From Paenibacillus sp. 19GGS1-52 (GTDB lineage: Bacteria; Bacillota; Bacilli; Paenibacillales; Paenibacillaceae): a DNA stretch of 64,000 bases. Both the position numbers and the translations under genes were made by a program. The DNA lies in contig NZ_CP059724.1 of NCBI RefSeq assembly GCF_022369515.1, positions 744,001 to 808,000 on the forward strand, written 5' to 3'. This document shows, in pieces, positions 18,497-28,678 of the stretch; position 1 is the stretch's first letter, and each line of letters starts with the position of its first letter. A model generated the notes under the pieces. It saw nothing but the letters and a program-made list of their open reading frames with translations, searched no databases and had not been told where the DNA came from.

Positions 18497-20533
18497 GTGC
18501 AACAAAAATGGAAACGTTGGAGTATATCTTCGCGGAAGTGGCTATGGATTATAGTCGTGGTGGGCTTAATAGCAGCCTTGCCTGTCGTCTATGACCGCCT
18601 GCAAACGGAGAAATCTTCCAAAACGGTTGAATTTGTATTTGATTATCGCGATCTGGTTGAAGTCGCCAGTTACCGCGCTAATCCACAGACTTATATTGCA
18701 GAGCAGCTTGTCCGTTTGAAGGATGCCGGCGTACAGAGTATGGCTATTTATGAGAGCACGCTTGATGATTTACGCAAGGCTCGTCGACTAATGCTCTGGG
18801 GTGCCACGGATATCGCTAACCTTACAGAGACTGTTATTCCGGAGAATGAGAACTATACATACGTCCTCTTTAGCAGTCCGGAGAATAATACGGCCTTGTC
18901 GCCGTTGATTCGTGAGGCATTTAGTTCTCTAGGTATTGCTACAAAAGATTGGACCTTTCGCGGACAGCAGGGGCTTATCATCGAGACTCCACTTGAAGAT
19001 GCTACGCTGAAACCGCTGCAGCCAGATCCGTTCACACTGGAAATGCTGCATGACCAAGGATTCAATATCGTCCCTCGTCTGGTAGACTCACTGACGTACA
19101 ATGAGGCCTCTGTAGAGAAGCTGTTGAATCGTTACGAGGAGCTGGGCGTCAAACGGATTCTGTTTGAAGGTGAATCTGTCAAGGGATATACAGATGACGA
19201 GGATTTGAACAGTGTGACCCAATTTGCAGACCTGCTTAAGCAGCATGGAATGGGAATTGCAGCCATTGAGAACATTAAGAAACAGCAAAAAGGTTTTAAT
19301 AAGTTAGCTTATTTGCTGGACTATAATGTGACACGATTGTATTCACTTAGTGAAGGTGATTCCTCCTTGTCTCCTGAAGTGATTGCCGACCGCTTCGCAC
19401 TTGCAACCAAGGATCGCAATATTCGGATGATCTATCTGAATACAATTCCTTCGCGTGATACTACGAAAGCACAGATTACAGACTCACTCGACAACCTGAT
19501 TACAAGTCTTAGTGAACCAGGGGGAGCTGTTGAGCAAATAAAAGATAACGGCTTTAACTTAGGACAAGCTACTGCCTTTGAGGTTGTTGATTCATCCTTT
19601 CAGCGTTATTTCAAGCTAATTGCGGTTGTTGGTGCAGTGGCACTAGTAGCCTTGATGATTTCTTATTTCATTCCGTTGCTTACACTCCCGGCTTTTGTGT
19701 TGGGACTGCTTGGCGGTGCAGGGCTGATGGTATTGAAGCCAGACCTTTTTGCACAGGCCCTTGCCCTTGCTGCAGCGATTAGTGCACCAACAGTGGCTAC
19801 CGTGCTTGCGATTCGTAAAATCAATGAAAATGGCCCTCCGCTGCGAAGCAACGCGCTCACCTATGTGGTTATGAGCCCACAGCGGCGATTAGCCCACAGT
19901 TTGGTGCTTTTTGTGAAGACAGCACTGATCTCACTGAGTGCAGTTCCCTTTGTGATAGCCCTGCTTAACAATATTACTTACAGTCTGGTGTTGGACCAGT
20001 TCCGTGGTGTGAGTCTATTGCATATAGCACCTATTGGTCTTGTTGCCTTGTATGTACTTTTGTACCGTGGTGAGTTTGCCTTTAATAAGACTGGTAAACT
20101 GCTGCGTACACCGATCACACTATCTTGGGTAATTGCTGCGGGAATTCTGGGAATTCTCGGTATGTACTATATAAGCCGTACTGGCAACGGAGGTAGCGTA
20201 AGTTCTTTGGAAATGTCATTCCGCACGTTCCTGGAGAATACCGTTGGCGTCCGACCGCGTAATAAGGAATTCCTGCTGGCACATCCGTTGTTTATACTTG
20301 GAGCATTTCTGGCCTATAAATACCGAAATGCCGCTTTCATCATGATTATCGCAGTGATTGGCCAGCTTTCTATGGTAGATACATTTGCGCATATTCATTC
20401 ACCGGCGCTGATCTCCTTGGTCCGCGGATTATTGGGACTTGGACTCGGTCTAATCCTGGGTGTAATTGCAATAATTATTTGGCAAATGGCAGAAGGGTGT
20501 TGGAAAAGATGGTCGCCGCTCCTCAAAAGATAG
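18497..20533 (+). CDS. DUF5693 family membrane protein, linked to csaB
   Basis: A 678-residue protein with one N-terminal membrane helix (about residues 17-34), a soluble, probably extracytoplasmic region to about residue 375, and a C-terminal part with about eight membrane helices (roughly 376-675). The soluble part contains alternating strand/helix segments such as ELGVKRILFEGESV, hinting at an alpha/beta fold. I recognise it as DUF5693, of unknown function. GTG 18497 is 8 nt after AAGGAGG; TTG 18494 is an alternative. It overlaps csaB by 25 bp, so the two are probably cotranslated. A role in making, flipping or modifying the wall polymer is inference. Confidence 0.8.
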   Translation: MQQKWKRWSISSRKWLWIIVVVGLIAALPVVYDRLQTEKSSKTVEFVFDYRDLVEVASYRANPQTYIAEQLVRLKDAGVQSMAIYESTLDDLRKARRLMLWGATDIANLTETVIPENENYTYVLFSSPENNTALSPLIREAFSSLGIATKDWTFRGQQGLIIETPLEDATLKPLQPDPFTLEMLHDQGFNIVPRLVDSLTYNEASVEKLLNRYEELGVKRILFEGESVKGYTDDEDLNSVTQFADLLKQHGMGIAAIENIKKQQKGFNKLAYLLDYNVTRLYSLSEGDSSLSPEVIADRFALATKDRNIRMIYLNTIPSRDTTKAQITDSLDNLITSLSEPGGAVEQIKDNGFNLGQATAFEVVDSSFQRYFKLIAVVGAVALVALMISYFIPLLTLPAFVLGLLGGAGLMVLKPDLFAQALALAAAISAPTVATVLAIRKINENGPPLRSNALTYVVMSPQRRLAHSLVLFVKTALISLSAVPFVIALLNNITYSLVLDQFRGVSLLHIAPIGLVALYVLLYRGEFAFNKTGKLLRTPITLSWVIAAGILGILGMYYISRTGNGGSVSSLEMSFRTFLENTVGVRPRNKEFLLAHPLFILGAFLAYKYRNAAFIMIIAVIGQLSMVDTFAHIHSPALISLVRGLLGLGLGLILGVIAIIIWQMAEGCWKRWSPLLKR

Positions 20534-21654
20534 TTATCTCTGGATATTACGGCTTCCGTAACAGTGGAGATGAGGCGGTATTGCAATCTATTTTGATTGC
20601 GCTGCAGAAACAGTCTCAAGCTGCGGGGATATCTATAACACCTGTAGTGTTGTCTATAGATCCTGAATGGACAACTGCAACTTATGGTGTCGAATCTGTG
20701 CACCGGATGAAGCTTGGTGAGGTTAGGCGGGCGATCTTGGAGAGTGTCGGTCTGATCAGCGGCGGTGGCAGTCTGCTGCAGGATGTGACGGGTAGCAAAA
20801 GTATTCCTTATTATCTGGGTGTTATCAAACTTGCGCAGTGGATGGGTAAACCGACCTTTATTTATGCTCAAGGAATAGGTCCGGTGAACCGGAAGTTGTT
20901 CCATCCTCTAATCAAAGCAGTGTTTCGCAAATGTACCTATGTATCCGTGCGGGATGAACAATCCCGCCAGCTTTTGCAATCCATGGGATTGCGGGAGGGG
21001 AAGATTGAGGTAGTACCCGATCCTGTAATGGGATTATCCCTGCCAGAGGATGAGGGAACAGATAAGACTCTGGAAGTTACTCCTCAAATTATCGATGCAT
21101 TACCAGTAGTCGGGGTATCGGTTCGTTATTGGGAGCAGGACCGTAGAGAACTGGACAGCCTTGCTCAAGGCCTGCTAGAGGCATGCAGCGTGGCTCCTCT
21201 TCATTTGCGCTTTTTGCCGTTTCACCAGCCTATCGATAACGAAGCATCACGTTATGTGGTGGAGAAGCTGGAGAAAGGGATTGCACAGCATGGTGGTATC
21301 ATCAGCATTTGTGAGGATTCACTCCATCCGCAGAAGATGCTGAGGGAGGTTGGTCGATGTGATGTGTTGATTGGGATGCGCCTCCACAGTCTGATCTACG
21401 CTGCTGGAAGGTATGTACCGCTCATTGGAATCTCTTATGATCCCAAAATTGATCATTTTCTGGACAGAATTCATTGTCGTCCTGTGGGTACAACTGTTGC
21501 GTTAGCAAGCGGTGATGTGGCTTCCGAGGTACTCCATCTTTTGCAAGCAGGAAGGGATTGGAGAAGTGAACGCGAGCTGCTCATTGCCGCTTTAATTCAA
21601 GAGGCAGAGGCTCCAGCACGGCAGATTGTTCAATATTTAGCGCATAAAGGGTGA
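20509..21654 (+). CDS. csaB: polysaccharide pyruvyl transferase CsaB
   Basis: A 381-residue soluble transferase of the polysaccharide pyruvyl transferase family, with the N-terminal ISGYYGFRNSGDEAVLQ, the central LISGGGSLLQDVTG, and the C-terminal LIGMRLHSLIYAAG and PLIGISYDPKI motifs. CsaB adds a ketal pyruvate to the ManNAc of the secondary cell wall polymer, creating the ligand for SLH domains; this is documented in Bacillus anthracis and Paenibacillus alvei. ATG 20509 is chosen; TTG 20500 is closer to the site AGAAGGG but only 2 nt away. It overlaps the DUF5693 gene, and tagA follows after 6 bp. Confidence 0.93.
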   Translation: MVAAPQKIVISGYYGFRNSGDEAVLQSILIALQKQSQAAGISITPVVLSIDPEWTTATYGVESVHRMKLGEVRRAILESVGLISGGGSLLQDVTGSKSIPYYLGVIKLAQWMGKPTFIYAQGIGPVNRKLFHPLIKAVFRKCTYVSVRDEQSRQLLQSMGLREGKIEVVPDPVMGLSLPEDEGTDKTLEVTPQIIDALPVVGVSVRYWEQDRRELDSLAQGLLEACSVAPLHLRFLPFHQPIDNEASRYVVEKLEKGIAQHGGIISICEDSLHPQKMLREVGRCDVLIGMRLHSLIYAAGRYVPLIGISYDPKIDHFLDRIHCRPVGTTVALASGDVASEVLHLLQAGRDWRSERELLIAALIQEAEAPARQIVQYLAHKG

Positions 21655-21660
21655 TATATA

Positions 21661-22419
21661 GTGAAAGCTGAAAGTGTGATTCCCACAGTTCCGATTTTTG
21701 GCATCCGGGTATCCAAAGTCGATATGGCGGCAACGGTCTCTTTTTTGACCGAGGCGGTTCATACGCGTGAGCCGCATCAAGTCATTACTGCAAATCCAAT
21801 CATGGTTATGGCTGCATTGGAGAATCCGGCTTATATGGATATCATGAAGTCGGCAGAACTTGTTGTACCTGACGGTACTGGAGTGGTATGGGCAGCTGGT
21901 TATTGCCGTGAACCTGTGGCAGAACGTGTGGCAGGCTTTGATCTGTTACATGAATTGTTGCGGCAAGGAGAAAGATATAGCTGGAAGGTATATCTCCTTG
22001 GCTCAACGTCAGAAGTGATTCAGGAAACAGCACGTAGGTTACAACTACAATATCCAGGTATCATCATTGCCGGCTACCGCGACGGATTTTTCAGACCTGA
22101 GGAAGATGAGAAAGTCGTAGAGGGAATTGTTGCTGCCGGACCTGATCTGCTATTCGTGGCTAGAGGGGCGGATAGTCAGGAGCCTTGGATTGCAAAGTAC
22201 AAATCTCAGCTCGCTGTACCGATCATGATGGGAGTCGGCGGCAGCTTTGATGTCATTTCAGGCAAGAGTCGTCGTGCTCCTAAATTGTTCCAAAGTTTGC
22301 GGGCGGAGTGGTTATATCGTCTATTGAAGGAACCTACTCGCTACAAAAGAATGCTTGCGCTGCCGAAATTCGCAGTAAAAGTGCTGCGAGAGAAAGATAA
22401 AGTAACAAAAGTAGGCTGA
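21661..22419 (+). CDS. tagA: WecG/TagA/CpsF family N-acetylmannosaminyltransferase
   Basis: A 252-residue GT26-family enzyme. Family landmarks: QVITANPIMVMAALENP, ELVVPDGTGVVWAAG, KVYLLGSTSEVIQETARRL and MMGVGGSFDVISGKSRRAPK. These enzymes move ManNAc from UDP-ManNAc to GlcNAc-PP-undecaprenol, the second step of wall-polymer linkage synthesis. The Asp in PDGTG is the expected catalytic residue. Start GTG 21661. Together with tagO downstream and csaB upstream it suggests a complete initiating pathway for secondary cell wall polymer. Confidence 0.93.
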   Translation: MKAESVIPTVPIFGIRVSKVDMAATVSFLTEAVHTREPHQVITANPIMVMAALENPAYMDIMKSAELVVPDGTGVVWAAGYCREPVAERVAGFDLLHELLRQGERYSWKVYLLGSTSEVIQETARRLQLQYPGIIIAGYRDGFFRPEEDEKVVEGIVAAGPDLLFVARGADSQEPWIAKYKSQLAVPIMMGVGGSFDVISGKSRRAPKLFQSLRAEWLYRLLKEPTRYKRMLALPKFAVKVLREKDKVTKVG

Positions 22420-22532
22420 AATGCGGATATTCACTGAGAAAATCAAAGAAATAGCCTAGAAACCGAATTGGAATTTATTTTCCTAACAGCGTATAATTCA
22501 ATGCGGTAGAGAAATGGGGGTCGACTGATCAA

Positions 22533-23660
22533 ATGTTAATTATATACATCGCCGGATTTATCGTGTGCATGGGACTCGCACTGTGCTTGACGCCTTTGGT
22601 GAAGAGATTCGCTATTAAGATAGGTGCAACTGATGTGCCGAATGCCCGTAAGGTGCATACGAAGATTATGCCCCGCCTTGGCGGACTTGGTATTTTTCTG
22701 GCGTTTGTGTTAGGCCTGCTTGCCGTATTACCGATTATTCCTTATGAGTTTACTCCGCGGGAGGTCAACTTCATCAAAGCGCTGCTGTGTGGTGGCGGAC
22801 TAATTGTTCTAATTGGTGCTCTGGATGACCGTTTTGAACTTTCAGCAAAAGTGAAGCTACTGGGCCAAATTGCCGCAGCTTGTATCGTTGTCTTTGGTTT
22901 TGGTATTACTGTTTCTTTCGTGAATATTCCATTTAATAATACGTATTCTTCATTGGAAAGCTGGATATCTATCCCGCTGACGATTTTCTGGATTGTTGGT
23001 GTGACGAATGCTGTGAATCTGATTGATGGATTGGACGGGCTTGCTGCTGGTGTATCGGGGATTGCAATTGCAACAATTGCTGTGATGGCTTTGCTGATGG
23101 GTAATACCATGGTAGCGCTCCTCTGTCTGTTGCTGCTAGGCAGCATCATAGGGTTTCTATTCTTCAACTTTCATCCTGCCAAAATCTTCATGGGTGATAC
23201 CGGTTCCTTGTTCTTGGGCTTTTGCTTAGCGCTCTTGGCGCTCCTTGGGTTTAAGCAGATAGCGTTGGTATCCTTTATTACGCCGTTGCTTATTATCGGT
23301 GTGCCATTGTCAGATACATTCTTTGCTATTGTGCGCCGCAAGTTACAGAAGAAACCTATTTTCGCACCTGATAAAGGTCATCTCCATCACTGTCTCCGTG
23401 AACTTGGCTTTAGCCACCGTCAGACAGTACTCATTATTTACGGTATTGCTGGTTTCTTTGGTATTTTGGCTGTTATTCAATCATCTGCAGCACTTTATGA
23501 AGCTAACTGGGTTACTTTCGTTGTTATCTGCGTGATGTTGTTCTTCCTGCAGATAGGCGCGGAAATCACCGGCGTGATCAGCAAGACCAAACGTCCTCTG
23601 ATTAACTTCTTTCTAAGAATGCGTATGAAGCTTGATCCGGAAAGAAGCTCTAAATCTTAA
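22533..23660 (+). CDS. tagO: undecaprenyl-phosphate GlcNAc-1-phosphate transferase (MraY/WecA family)
   Basis: A 375-residue protein with about ten or eleven membrane helices. The catalytic aspartates are in GALDDRFEL and NLIDGLDGLAAG; the Mg2+/substrate loop KIFMGDTGSLFLGF and the cytoplasmic DKGHLHHCLRELG histidine motif are present. It starts wall teichoic acid or secondary-polymer synthesis by loading GlcNAc-1-P on undecaprenyl phosphate. ATG 22533 lies 13 bp after the site ATGGGGG. The 113-bp gap after tagA may hold a separate promoter. Confidence 0.93.
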   Translation: MLIIYIAGFIVCMGLALCLTPLVKRFAIKIGATDVPNARKVHTKIMPRLGGLGIFLAFVLGLLAVLPIIPYEFTPREVNFIKALLCGGGLIVLIGALDDRFELSAKVKLLGQIAAACIVVFGFGITVSFVNIPFNNTYSSLESWISIPLTIFWIVGVTNAVNLIDGLDGLAAGVSGIAIATIAVMALLMGNTMVALLCLLLLGSIIGFLFFNFHPAKIFMGDTGSLFLGFCLALLALLGFKQIALVSFITPLLIIGVPLSDTFFAIVRRKLQKKPIFAPDKGHLHHCLRELGFSHRQTVLIIYGIAGFFGILAVIQSSAALYEANWVTFVVICVMLFFLQIGAEITGVISKTKRPLINFFLRMRMKLDPERSSKS

Positions 23661-23701
23661 GTGACAAAGGTTTCAATTTTGTATTATTTTCCTTTATTAA
23701 C

Positions 23702-23731
23702 AAAACTCATCCGAATTCGGGTGAGTTTTTT
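23702..23731 (+). terminator. intrinsic terminator after tagO
   Basis: AAAACTCATCCG and CGGGTGAGTTTT pair (one G-U) around AATT, ending in T's. It closes the csaB-tagA-tagO cluster. Confidence 0.88.
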
Positions 23732-23821
23732 GCTGTCTTCTCTAAAAATATGTCTTCCTATGACCGATAAAGAACACAGTGAAGATTTACGAGAACCTAA
23801 ACTCAAAGGAGAGATATACAC

Positions 23822-26800
23822 ATGCAACGCTTTAAGAGACCATTCGTTTGGCTGCTGCTAGCGGCTCTGATCGTTTCTATGTTTCCCGGCAACTACACTC
23901 CCCAGGCGGCGGCGGCCTCCACGACTTATTTCAGCCCGGATGATCTCACACTGCGGAATACAGTTGCTTTGAATCAGGATGTCGTAGCAACTACTGCCAT
24001 TCCTAATCCAGCAGGTTTGATTAACCGAAGCAGCGTATATAAGACAAGTAATCAAAACCTATCAGTTACAGGGACCTACTCGCAGGTAACGGCATCGACG
24101 ATGCAAGTGACGGTAGAGCAGCTTACCCAGAATAGTACAACGTTAAAATGGACAACAGATTCTACTCGATTGACTAATGGGACAGTTACGACTGATAGCA
24201 ACAGTCCAAGCAATCGTTTCACTACTAGTGGTGTTGTTTTGTATACAGGTTTTAATAAAGTCACCTTTTCAGGTATGCAAGGAAATCTGAAACGCTCTGA
24301 ATCTTTTTATGTTCTTTATGATAAGGTTCCTTATGTAAGCTCGCTGAAGGTATTGGGTGGGCCGACGGCTCTTAACCTGAATGAGGGTACGCAGGTTGTT
24401 GTGCCAGTAGCTTCAATCACAGTTCAAGGTACTGTTACAAATGCTACTAGTGTGAGTGTTTCGGTCAATGGTGGAGTTGCACTACAGACTTCGCTATTGG
24501 AAGACGGAACATTTTTTACGCCTGCATTGACCTTAAAGCCCGGGCTTAGTACGTTAAGAATTATTGTGAAGAATGCTTCGGATTCTATTACGATAGATCG
24601 CTCCGTATATTTCTTTGATACGAATCAACCCTATGCCTCACTAAATATTGTACATGATGGGACAGCCTACAATATTCTAGATAACATACCGACACTAACG
24701 GCGCCCGCTGTTACGAAAGCAGGCCTCTCGGGACAGATTCTGGTACCGTACAACTCGGCGCAATTTGCGACATCTGTCAATCCCTTGTCTGCAAAATTCA
24801 CAATAAATAAAGGAAATACAAATGCTGTGCCGATTACACAAATTACGACTAGTCAAGAATTAACCATTCCAGGTGCTGATGGAGTAACAGCTGCATATAA
24901 GCTGGTAAGCTTTACAACAACGGTCGATCTACCTATTGCTGCGGGATCGAATGATTTTACACTGGCAATAGATTATGGTACCTACAGTAGTTCAATAGTA
25001 TATTCTTATAAATATTTGCCTGGCGAAACAGTAATTACAAATGTGTATTATTTACCAGACTATACTGCTGGTGGTAGTTTATTAAATCTCTCAAAATTGC
25101 CTTTGAGTGGTCAGGAAATGGAAAAGGATAATTTCTATATTATGGTTAAGACGAATAGAGCGCCAAATGCAGGAGTTTCACTTACGGCTAATTATTTGCC
25201 TCTAAGTAACAAACCATTAACCTTATCGCCCCCCATTTCCGGTGCTGGAACAAATGAATATATTTACAGAATCACTGGATTCTCAAATGGACAGCAGAAG
25301 GTGCAATTCCGCTATGAATTGTCTCAGTCTTTCTACAATGCAGATATTTCTTATGTGTCCAAGAACTATATTTATGTAAGTAATTTGCAGGATGGACAAA
25401 CGTATGAGTTTGATTCAGGCCAAACAAATAAGTTGGCAGTAGCTGGCGAATATATTGGTTTTGAAAATATCTCCAGTGCACAGGTGCAAATCAACGGGAT
25501 TGATAGCCTGTCTTTGCCTAATAATGGATCGAATATCATTAAATTCGACATTACCGCTGCTCCAATATTCCCTAAATTCAGTTTTGACTTGCCCATTACC
25601 CAATCAGGCCCGCTTGTATATGGCGAGAACAAAATCGTGTTTTCCGGGGTCTCAATGGATTCAGCGGGGAATCAACGACTAATTACTAAAGAACTGCGAA
25701 TCTATATCATTGATACTAATGTTTCTAATTTGACGCAGTTCCACCCTGCTCTAGGAGATGGCCGTACCCAATTCACAACCAATTCTCTGACAAACGAGAC
25801 GGAACGGAATAAAATTCTGGCATTGCCGGCAGAGTTTGTATATAAAGACGAGAAGTATACAACCAATCAAGAGAAGTACGATTTAGTGCTTCGTGGCGGT
25901 GGTGCTACGATTCTGAATCTGTATAAGGGTTCGGATTTGGTGTTTAGCTCTGTAGGTCAGCCTGATATGCTAACCACCGATGATAATACTATAGGGCCAA
26001 TTGTATACGCAGGTACTGGTAAATATTTTGATTACAAAGGTAGCAGTAAGGATTTCCTCTTGCGTATTCGTGATATTGAATTTGATGCGCCAGGGAGTCA
26101 TGTCTATACGCTAGAGTTAATTAACAAGACCGGAGCAAGAACAACTCAAAGACTTGAAGTTGTTCGGGAAGTATCACCATACCGCATTCTATCGCCTGTA
26201 GCGACAGTGGGTGACCAGATTGTCGTAAACAAAAACTTTGTTCGATTTGATATTGAAGCAGAGGGTGCTACCAAGGTTATTATCGATAAGTACGAAGCTA
26301 TACCTCGTACGGATCTGGCTAATCGTTTCACCTACGACTATGTGGGCTTGAAACCGGACAAGACAACAGCGATAAAAATCCAAATTGTTCGAGCGGGTTC
26401 AACATTAAGTGATACGATCAGTGTTTATTATGCGAGTGCAGTTCAGATTGACACGCAGTTTATGGCAGAAAAAGTTGCTACTAAGTATAGTGTATTTAAT
26501 AAAGGACTTGAATTAACATTCCCGAAAGGTACCATCATGGAAGGCTATACCACTACTGGCGCTTCCAAATATTACCCGGATACTAAGATATTGTTCGGCA
26601 TAGCAGATCCTGCTGATGGCGTAGTTGAACGGAAGAATGATTACGGGAATATCATAAATGTCAGTGCTGCAGATGCCAGAACACCTGAAGGAAAGAGTCC
26701 ACTTGTTATTCCGCAGGATTTGGTACTGCGCTTTACTTCAACAGCTTCCACCAATAACTTTTCAAGGATTTCCGATGTGTACTGGGTTAATGGAGGCTTA

Positions 26801-27730
26801 GGAGAAATAGGAACCAAAGGAACAGCGAACTATACCCCTGCTACTAATGGGATTGCTCCTTATTCTATAGAAGGTTATTTTACTCAATACAGTCAGACTA
26901 GAAAGATTGTTCCTTCTCAGCGTGGGGAACTTACCCTTACTTTCAATACTAATGTTGTAGATGAGGTGGGTTCCTCAGTAACGGTTTTCCGTTATTCAGA
27001 CGCAGGGAAATGGGAGAATATTGGTGGTGAAGTTAATACCAAGAATCACACAGTTACAGTTCCTTTCGATGAATTTGGTTATTACACCGTTATGAAGCTG
27101 CGTCGAGGCTACACAGATATCACCAATCATCCATGGGCTAGAAATATATTGAACGGTCTTTATTCCAAAGGAATTATGACTAACCTTCGTGCTGATACCT
27201 TCGGCGCAGACGATACAACAACTCGCGGTGAGTTTGCTACCCTGTTAGTCAAAGGATTGAATATTCCTTTAAACTACGATGCTAACAAACAAACGTTCTT
27301 CGATATTGTTCCAGAGGCAGTTTCGACAACCTGGAATTTCAAAAGTATAGAGACAGCAGCTAGAGCAGGGATTGTAACGGGACTAAGTGATGGATTCTTT
27401 GGCCCAGACCAACCACTTACACGTGAACAAGCAGCGGTGATGATTGCACGGGCGCTTAAGCTGAAGATGTCCACTAATGATGCCAAATTGTTAACCAGTC
27501 TTTCCAAATCCTTTGTAGACAGTGGCGGAATGGATTTCTATTCTCGCCCAGCTATTGAAGCAGTCGCCAAAGCGAAAATTATGGAAGGTAGTGCATTGAC
27601 CATCACAGGGCAGACGAAGCCAGTATACAACTTCAATCCCAAAGGCAAGCTGACACGTGCTGAAGCCGGTAAGATTGCCGTAGAACTCCTGAAGAAGAGT
27701 ACAGCTATTTTCCCAAAAACTTTTAACTAA
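23822..27730 (+). CDS. large secreted surface protein with C-terminal SLH domains
   Basis: A 1302-residue exported protein. The signal peptide has a basic start (MQRFKR), a hydrophobic core and an AAAAS cleavage region near residue 32. Most of the mature part is beta-rich, Thr/Ser/Asn-rich Ig-like sequence without an enzyme motif I recognise. The last about 207 residues are three SLH modules with binding motifs TTRGEF, LTREQA and LTRAEA. SLH triplets bind pyruvylated secondary cell wall polymer, and the genes for that polymer lie just upstream. ATG 23822 follows AAAGGAGAG. A terminator separates it from tagO. Confidence 0.9.
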   Translation: MQRFKRPFVWLLLAALIVSMFPGNYTPQAAAASTTYFSPDDLTLRNTVALNQDVVATTAIPNPAGLINRSSVYKTSNQNLSVTGTYSQVTASTMQVTVEQLTQNSTTLKWTTDSTRLTNGTVTTDSNSPSNRFTTSGVVLYTGFNKVTFSGMQGNLKRSESFYVLYDKVPYVSSLKVLGGPTALNLNEGTQVVVPVASITVQGTVTNATSVSVSVNGGVALQTSLLEDGTFFTPALTLKPGLSTLRIIVKNASDSITIDRSVYFFDTNQPYASLNIVHDGTAYNILDNIPTLTAPAVTKAGLSGQILVPYNSAQFATSVNPLSAKFTINKGNTNAVPITQITTSQELTIPGADGVTAAYKLVSFTTTVDLPIAAGSNDFTLAIDYGTYSSSIVYSYKYLPGETVITNVYYLPDYTAGGSLLNLSKLPLSGQEMEKDNFYIMVKTNRAPNAGVSLTANYLPLSNKPLTLSPPISGAGTNEYIYRITGFSNGQQKVQFRYELSQSFYNADISYVSKNYIYVSNLQDGQTYEFDSGQTNKLAVAGEYIGFENISSAQVQINGIDSLSLPNNGSNIIKFDITAAPIFPKFSFDLPITQSGPLVYGENKIVFSGVSMDSAGNQRLITKELRIYIIDTNVSNLTQFHPALGDGRTQFTTNSLTNETERNKILALPAEFVYKDEKYTTNQEKYDLVLRGGGATILNLYKGSDLVFSSVGQPDMLTTDDNTIGPIVYAGTGKYFDYKGSSKDFLLRIRDIEFDAPGSHVYTLELINKTGARTTQRLEVVREVSPYRILSPVATVGDQIVVNKNFVRFDIEAEGATKVIIDKYEAIPRTDLANRFTYDYVGLKPDKTTAIKIQIVRAGSTLSDTISVYYASAVQIDTQFMAEKVATKYSVFNKGLELTFPKGTIMEGYTTTGASKYYPDTKILFGIADPADGVVERKNDYGNIINVSAADARTPEGKSPLVIPQDLVLRFTSTASTNNFSRISDVYWVNGGLGEIGTKGTANYTPATNGIAPYSIEGYFTQYSQTRKIVPSQRGELTLTFNTNVVDEVGSSVTVFRYSDAGKWENIGGEVNTKNHTVTVPFDEFGYYTVMKLRRGYTDITNHPWARNILNGLYSKGIMTNLRADTFGADDTTTRGEFATLLVKGLNIPLNYDANKQTFFDIVPEAVSTTWNFKSIETAARAGIVTGLSDGFFGPDQPLTREQAAVMIARALKLKMSTNDAKLLTSLSKSFVDSGGMDFYSRPAIEAVAKAKIMEGSALTITGQTKPVYNFNPKGKLTRAEAGKIAVELLKKSTAIFPKTFN

Positions 27731-27744
27731 GAATGCTGTATTGA

Positions 27745-27793
27745 AAAACGGCCAATCTCGTAGAAATTTATTTACGAGGTGGCCGTTTTAGTA
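27745..27793 (+). terminator. probable intrinsic terminator after the 1302-aa SLH gene
   Basis: AAAACGGCC (27745-27753) pairs with GGCCGTTTT (27781-27789); CTCGTA and TACGAG extend the stem inside. The T-run is short (four). Confidence 0.7.
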
Positions 27794-27999
27794 TTATATT
27801 GAAAGTGAATTAGTCATCGACAGCTTGGTATTGCAGGGTTAGATTATGAGACTGGATTATTATAATGAATTTCACATAAGATACAGTAGCATCCAAAAAT
27901 AAAGCTTAAACTTACCAATGACATTAGTTTTGTAATCTGTTCGGGTTTACGTTACAATAACTTAAGAAGATAATATTTTCCGAAAGGTGAAAGCCATCG

Positions 28000-28341
28000 A
28001 TGAAACCGATTTTATCAAAAGCACAACTGGATTACATGAAAGCAAAGAATACGTTTGAGAATAGAGCAAAAGTCATGGAGAAGGATATTGCGGCAAAGCG
28101 GGCTTTGCAGGAGATTACGCAGGAAGTAATGGAAGAGCTTGTACAAGCTACTGGCTTCCACGATGCCTACAATGATCTTGTTGTTGCCGAGAACGCATTG
28201 ATCGAATGGTCGCATTCCACGATTAAGCATGAGAAGAGCTACCGAGAGAATCGGGGAGCGATTGATGCAATGTATGACAATGTGAATGCTACTCCTGAGA
28301 AGCGTCAGGAATTAATTCAGCTATCCATGAAGATTCGTTAG
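28000..28341 (+). CDS. hypothetical helical protein, YlbF-like in character
   Basis: A 113-residue soluble protein, highly charged and predicted helical throughout (LDYMKAKNTFENRAKVMEKD, MEELVQATGFHDAYNDLVVAENALIEW). No signal peptide or membrane helix. The helical pattern with a central HDAYNDL turn recalls DUF964/YlbF-type proteins, but I do not recognise it with confidence. ATG 28000 follows GAAAGGTG. It stands alone between two terminators, immediately before the long S-layer gene leader. Confidence 0.75.
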   Translation: MKPILSKAQLDYMKAKNTFENRAKVMEKDIAAKRALQEITQEVMEELVQATGFHDAYNDLVVAENALIEWSHSTIKHEKSYRENRGAIDAMYDNVNATPEKRQELIQLSMKIR

Positions 28342-28360
28342 ACCATATGCTATAGAAGCG

Positions 28361-28383
28361 AGCGCCGGCAACGGCGCTTTTTA
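28361..28383 (+). terminator. intrinsic terminator after the 113-aa gene
   Basis: AGCGCCG and CGGCGCT pair perfectly around a GCAA tetraloop and are followed by T's. Confidence 0.85.
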
Positions 28384-28474
28384 CTATGTATGGGATCTTT
28401 CTGAATTATGGTTACAGTATCTAATTCGTTTGAAAAAGTCGTATTGTGGGTATTAACTTAACATATATTGTTTA

Positions 28475-28504
28475 ATGACGCTTGGTGGAAAGCTATGTTA
28501 TACT
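28475..28504 (+). promoter_or_regulatory. distal candidate promoter of the S-layer gene
   Basis: ATGACG (28475-28480) and TATACT (28499-28504) with an 18-bp spacer. The -10 is good and the -35 matches four of six positions. Confidence 0.4.
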
Positions 28505-28678
28505 ATTTCCGTAGTCCCCCATCATTAACAATACTTAGTAGAATATACATATGTATCTTCTATGAGCTTAGGTAACTTAAGAAAATTAATTTTTTTTTAG
28601 GGAACCGCAACTTTTCCAAAGCATCTGCGTTTAAGGTGTAGAGTCATTTACACATGAGGTTGGAAATCAACATCATTA

